50,546 nt of DNA from Pseudoxanthomonas koreensis (GTDB lineage: Bacteria > Pseudomonadota > Gammaproteobacteria > Xanthomonadales > Xanthomonadaceae): contig NZ_PDWM01000020.1 of assembly GCF_010093225.1 (NCBI RefSeq), forward strand, positions 1 to 50,546, given 5' to 3'. Below, one piece after another: positions 50,502 through 50,546 of this stretch (position 1 is its first letter; every line of letters starts with the position of its first letter). The notes below the pieces were generated by a model. It did no database searches. It had not been told where the DNA came from and worked only from the letters and a program-made list of their open reading frames with translations. A program made the position numbers and the translations under genes.

Positions 50502-50546
50502 GCTTCACCAGTGGGGGTGGGGAATGACCGCCGGGCGGCCGGGGTC

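Overview
This 50.5 kb window is an ordinary, gene-dense, very GC-rich piece of chromosome from a gammaproteobacterium, almost certainly of the family Xanthomonadaceae (Pseudoxanthomonas, Stenotrophomonas, Luteimonas, Lysobacter or a relative; the genus cannot be fixed by eye). The grounds are the pilMNOPQ operon divergent from a PBP1A gene, the spoT-ridA-recG series, the zinc-free L31, the otsB/GH15/otsA cluster and the inverted GTAG-headed palindromic repeats typical of that family. I see 37 protein genes, no tRNA or rRNA, no CRISPR, no transposase, phage or toxin gene, and no base-composition island.

Layout. 0.1-3.8 kb: transketolase and a dicarboxylate/amino-acid symporter (minus). 3.9-10.8 kb: a tightly overlapping six-gene Bat/MoxR operon (moxR, DUF58, DUF4381, batA, fused batB-batC, batD). 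10.9-15.9 kb: type IV pilus assembly operon pilMNOPQ with a good candidate promoter. 16.1-19.3 kb: divergent mrcA (PBP1A) and an unknown gene. 19.4-22.3 kb: citrate synthase, ribosomal L31B and a nucleoside hydrolase. 22.5-29.6 kb: recG, ridA, spoT and relA, so both long ppGpp enzymes lie in tandem. 29.7-35.3 kb: an unknown secreted protein, the giant helicase hrpA and dps. 35.5-38.7 kb: clpB with a near-consensus sigma-32 promoter, and a DUF4166 gene. 38.9-42.8 kb: trehalose cluster otsB, a GH15 glycosidase, otsA. 42.9-50.5 kb: a DUF481 outer-membrane protein, pgeF, rluD, bamD, nadE, sucD and sucC.

The genes are mostly housekeeping: central carbon metabolism (tkt, gltA, sucCD), NAD synthesis, cell envelope (mrcA, pgeF, bamD, pili) and stress (relA/spoT, dps, clpB, trehalose, Bat operon).

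The most interesting signal is non-coding repeat DNA that has become part of genes. Two different palindromic REPIN-like elements lie in frame inside hrpA. One of them is a perfect 27-27-27 bp structure (81 bp, 27 codons), and its close relative forms the terminator between bamD and nadE. Separately, three genes (the symporter, spoT and recG) all end in a TAG stop codon that is the TAG of the GTAG head of a palindromic repeat. I do not see a new multi-gene defence, secretion or biosynthetic system here.
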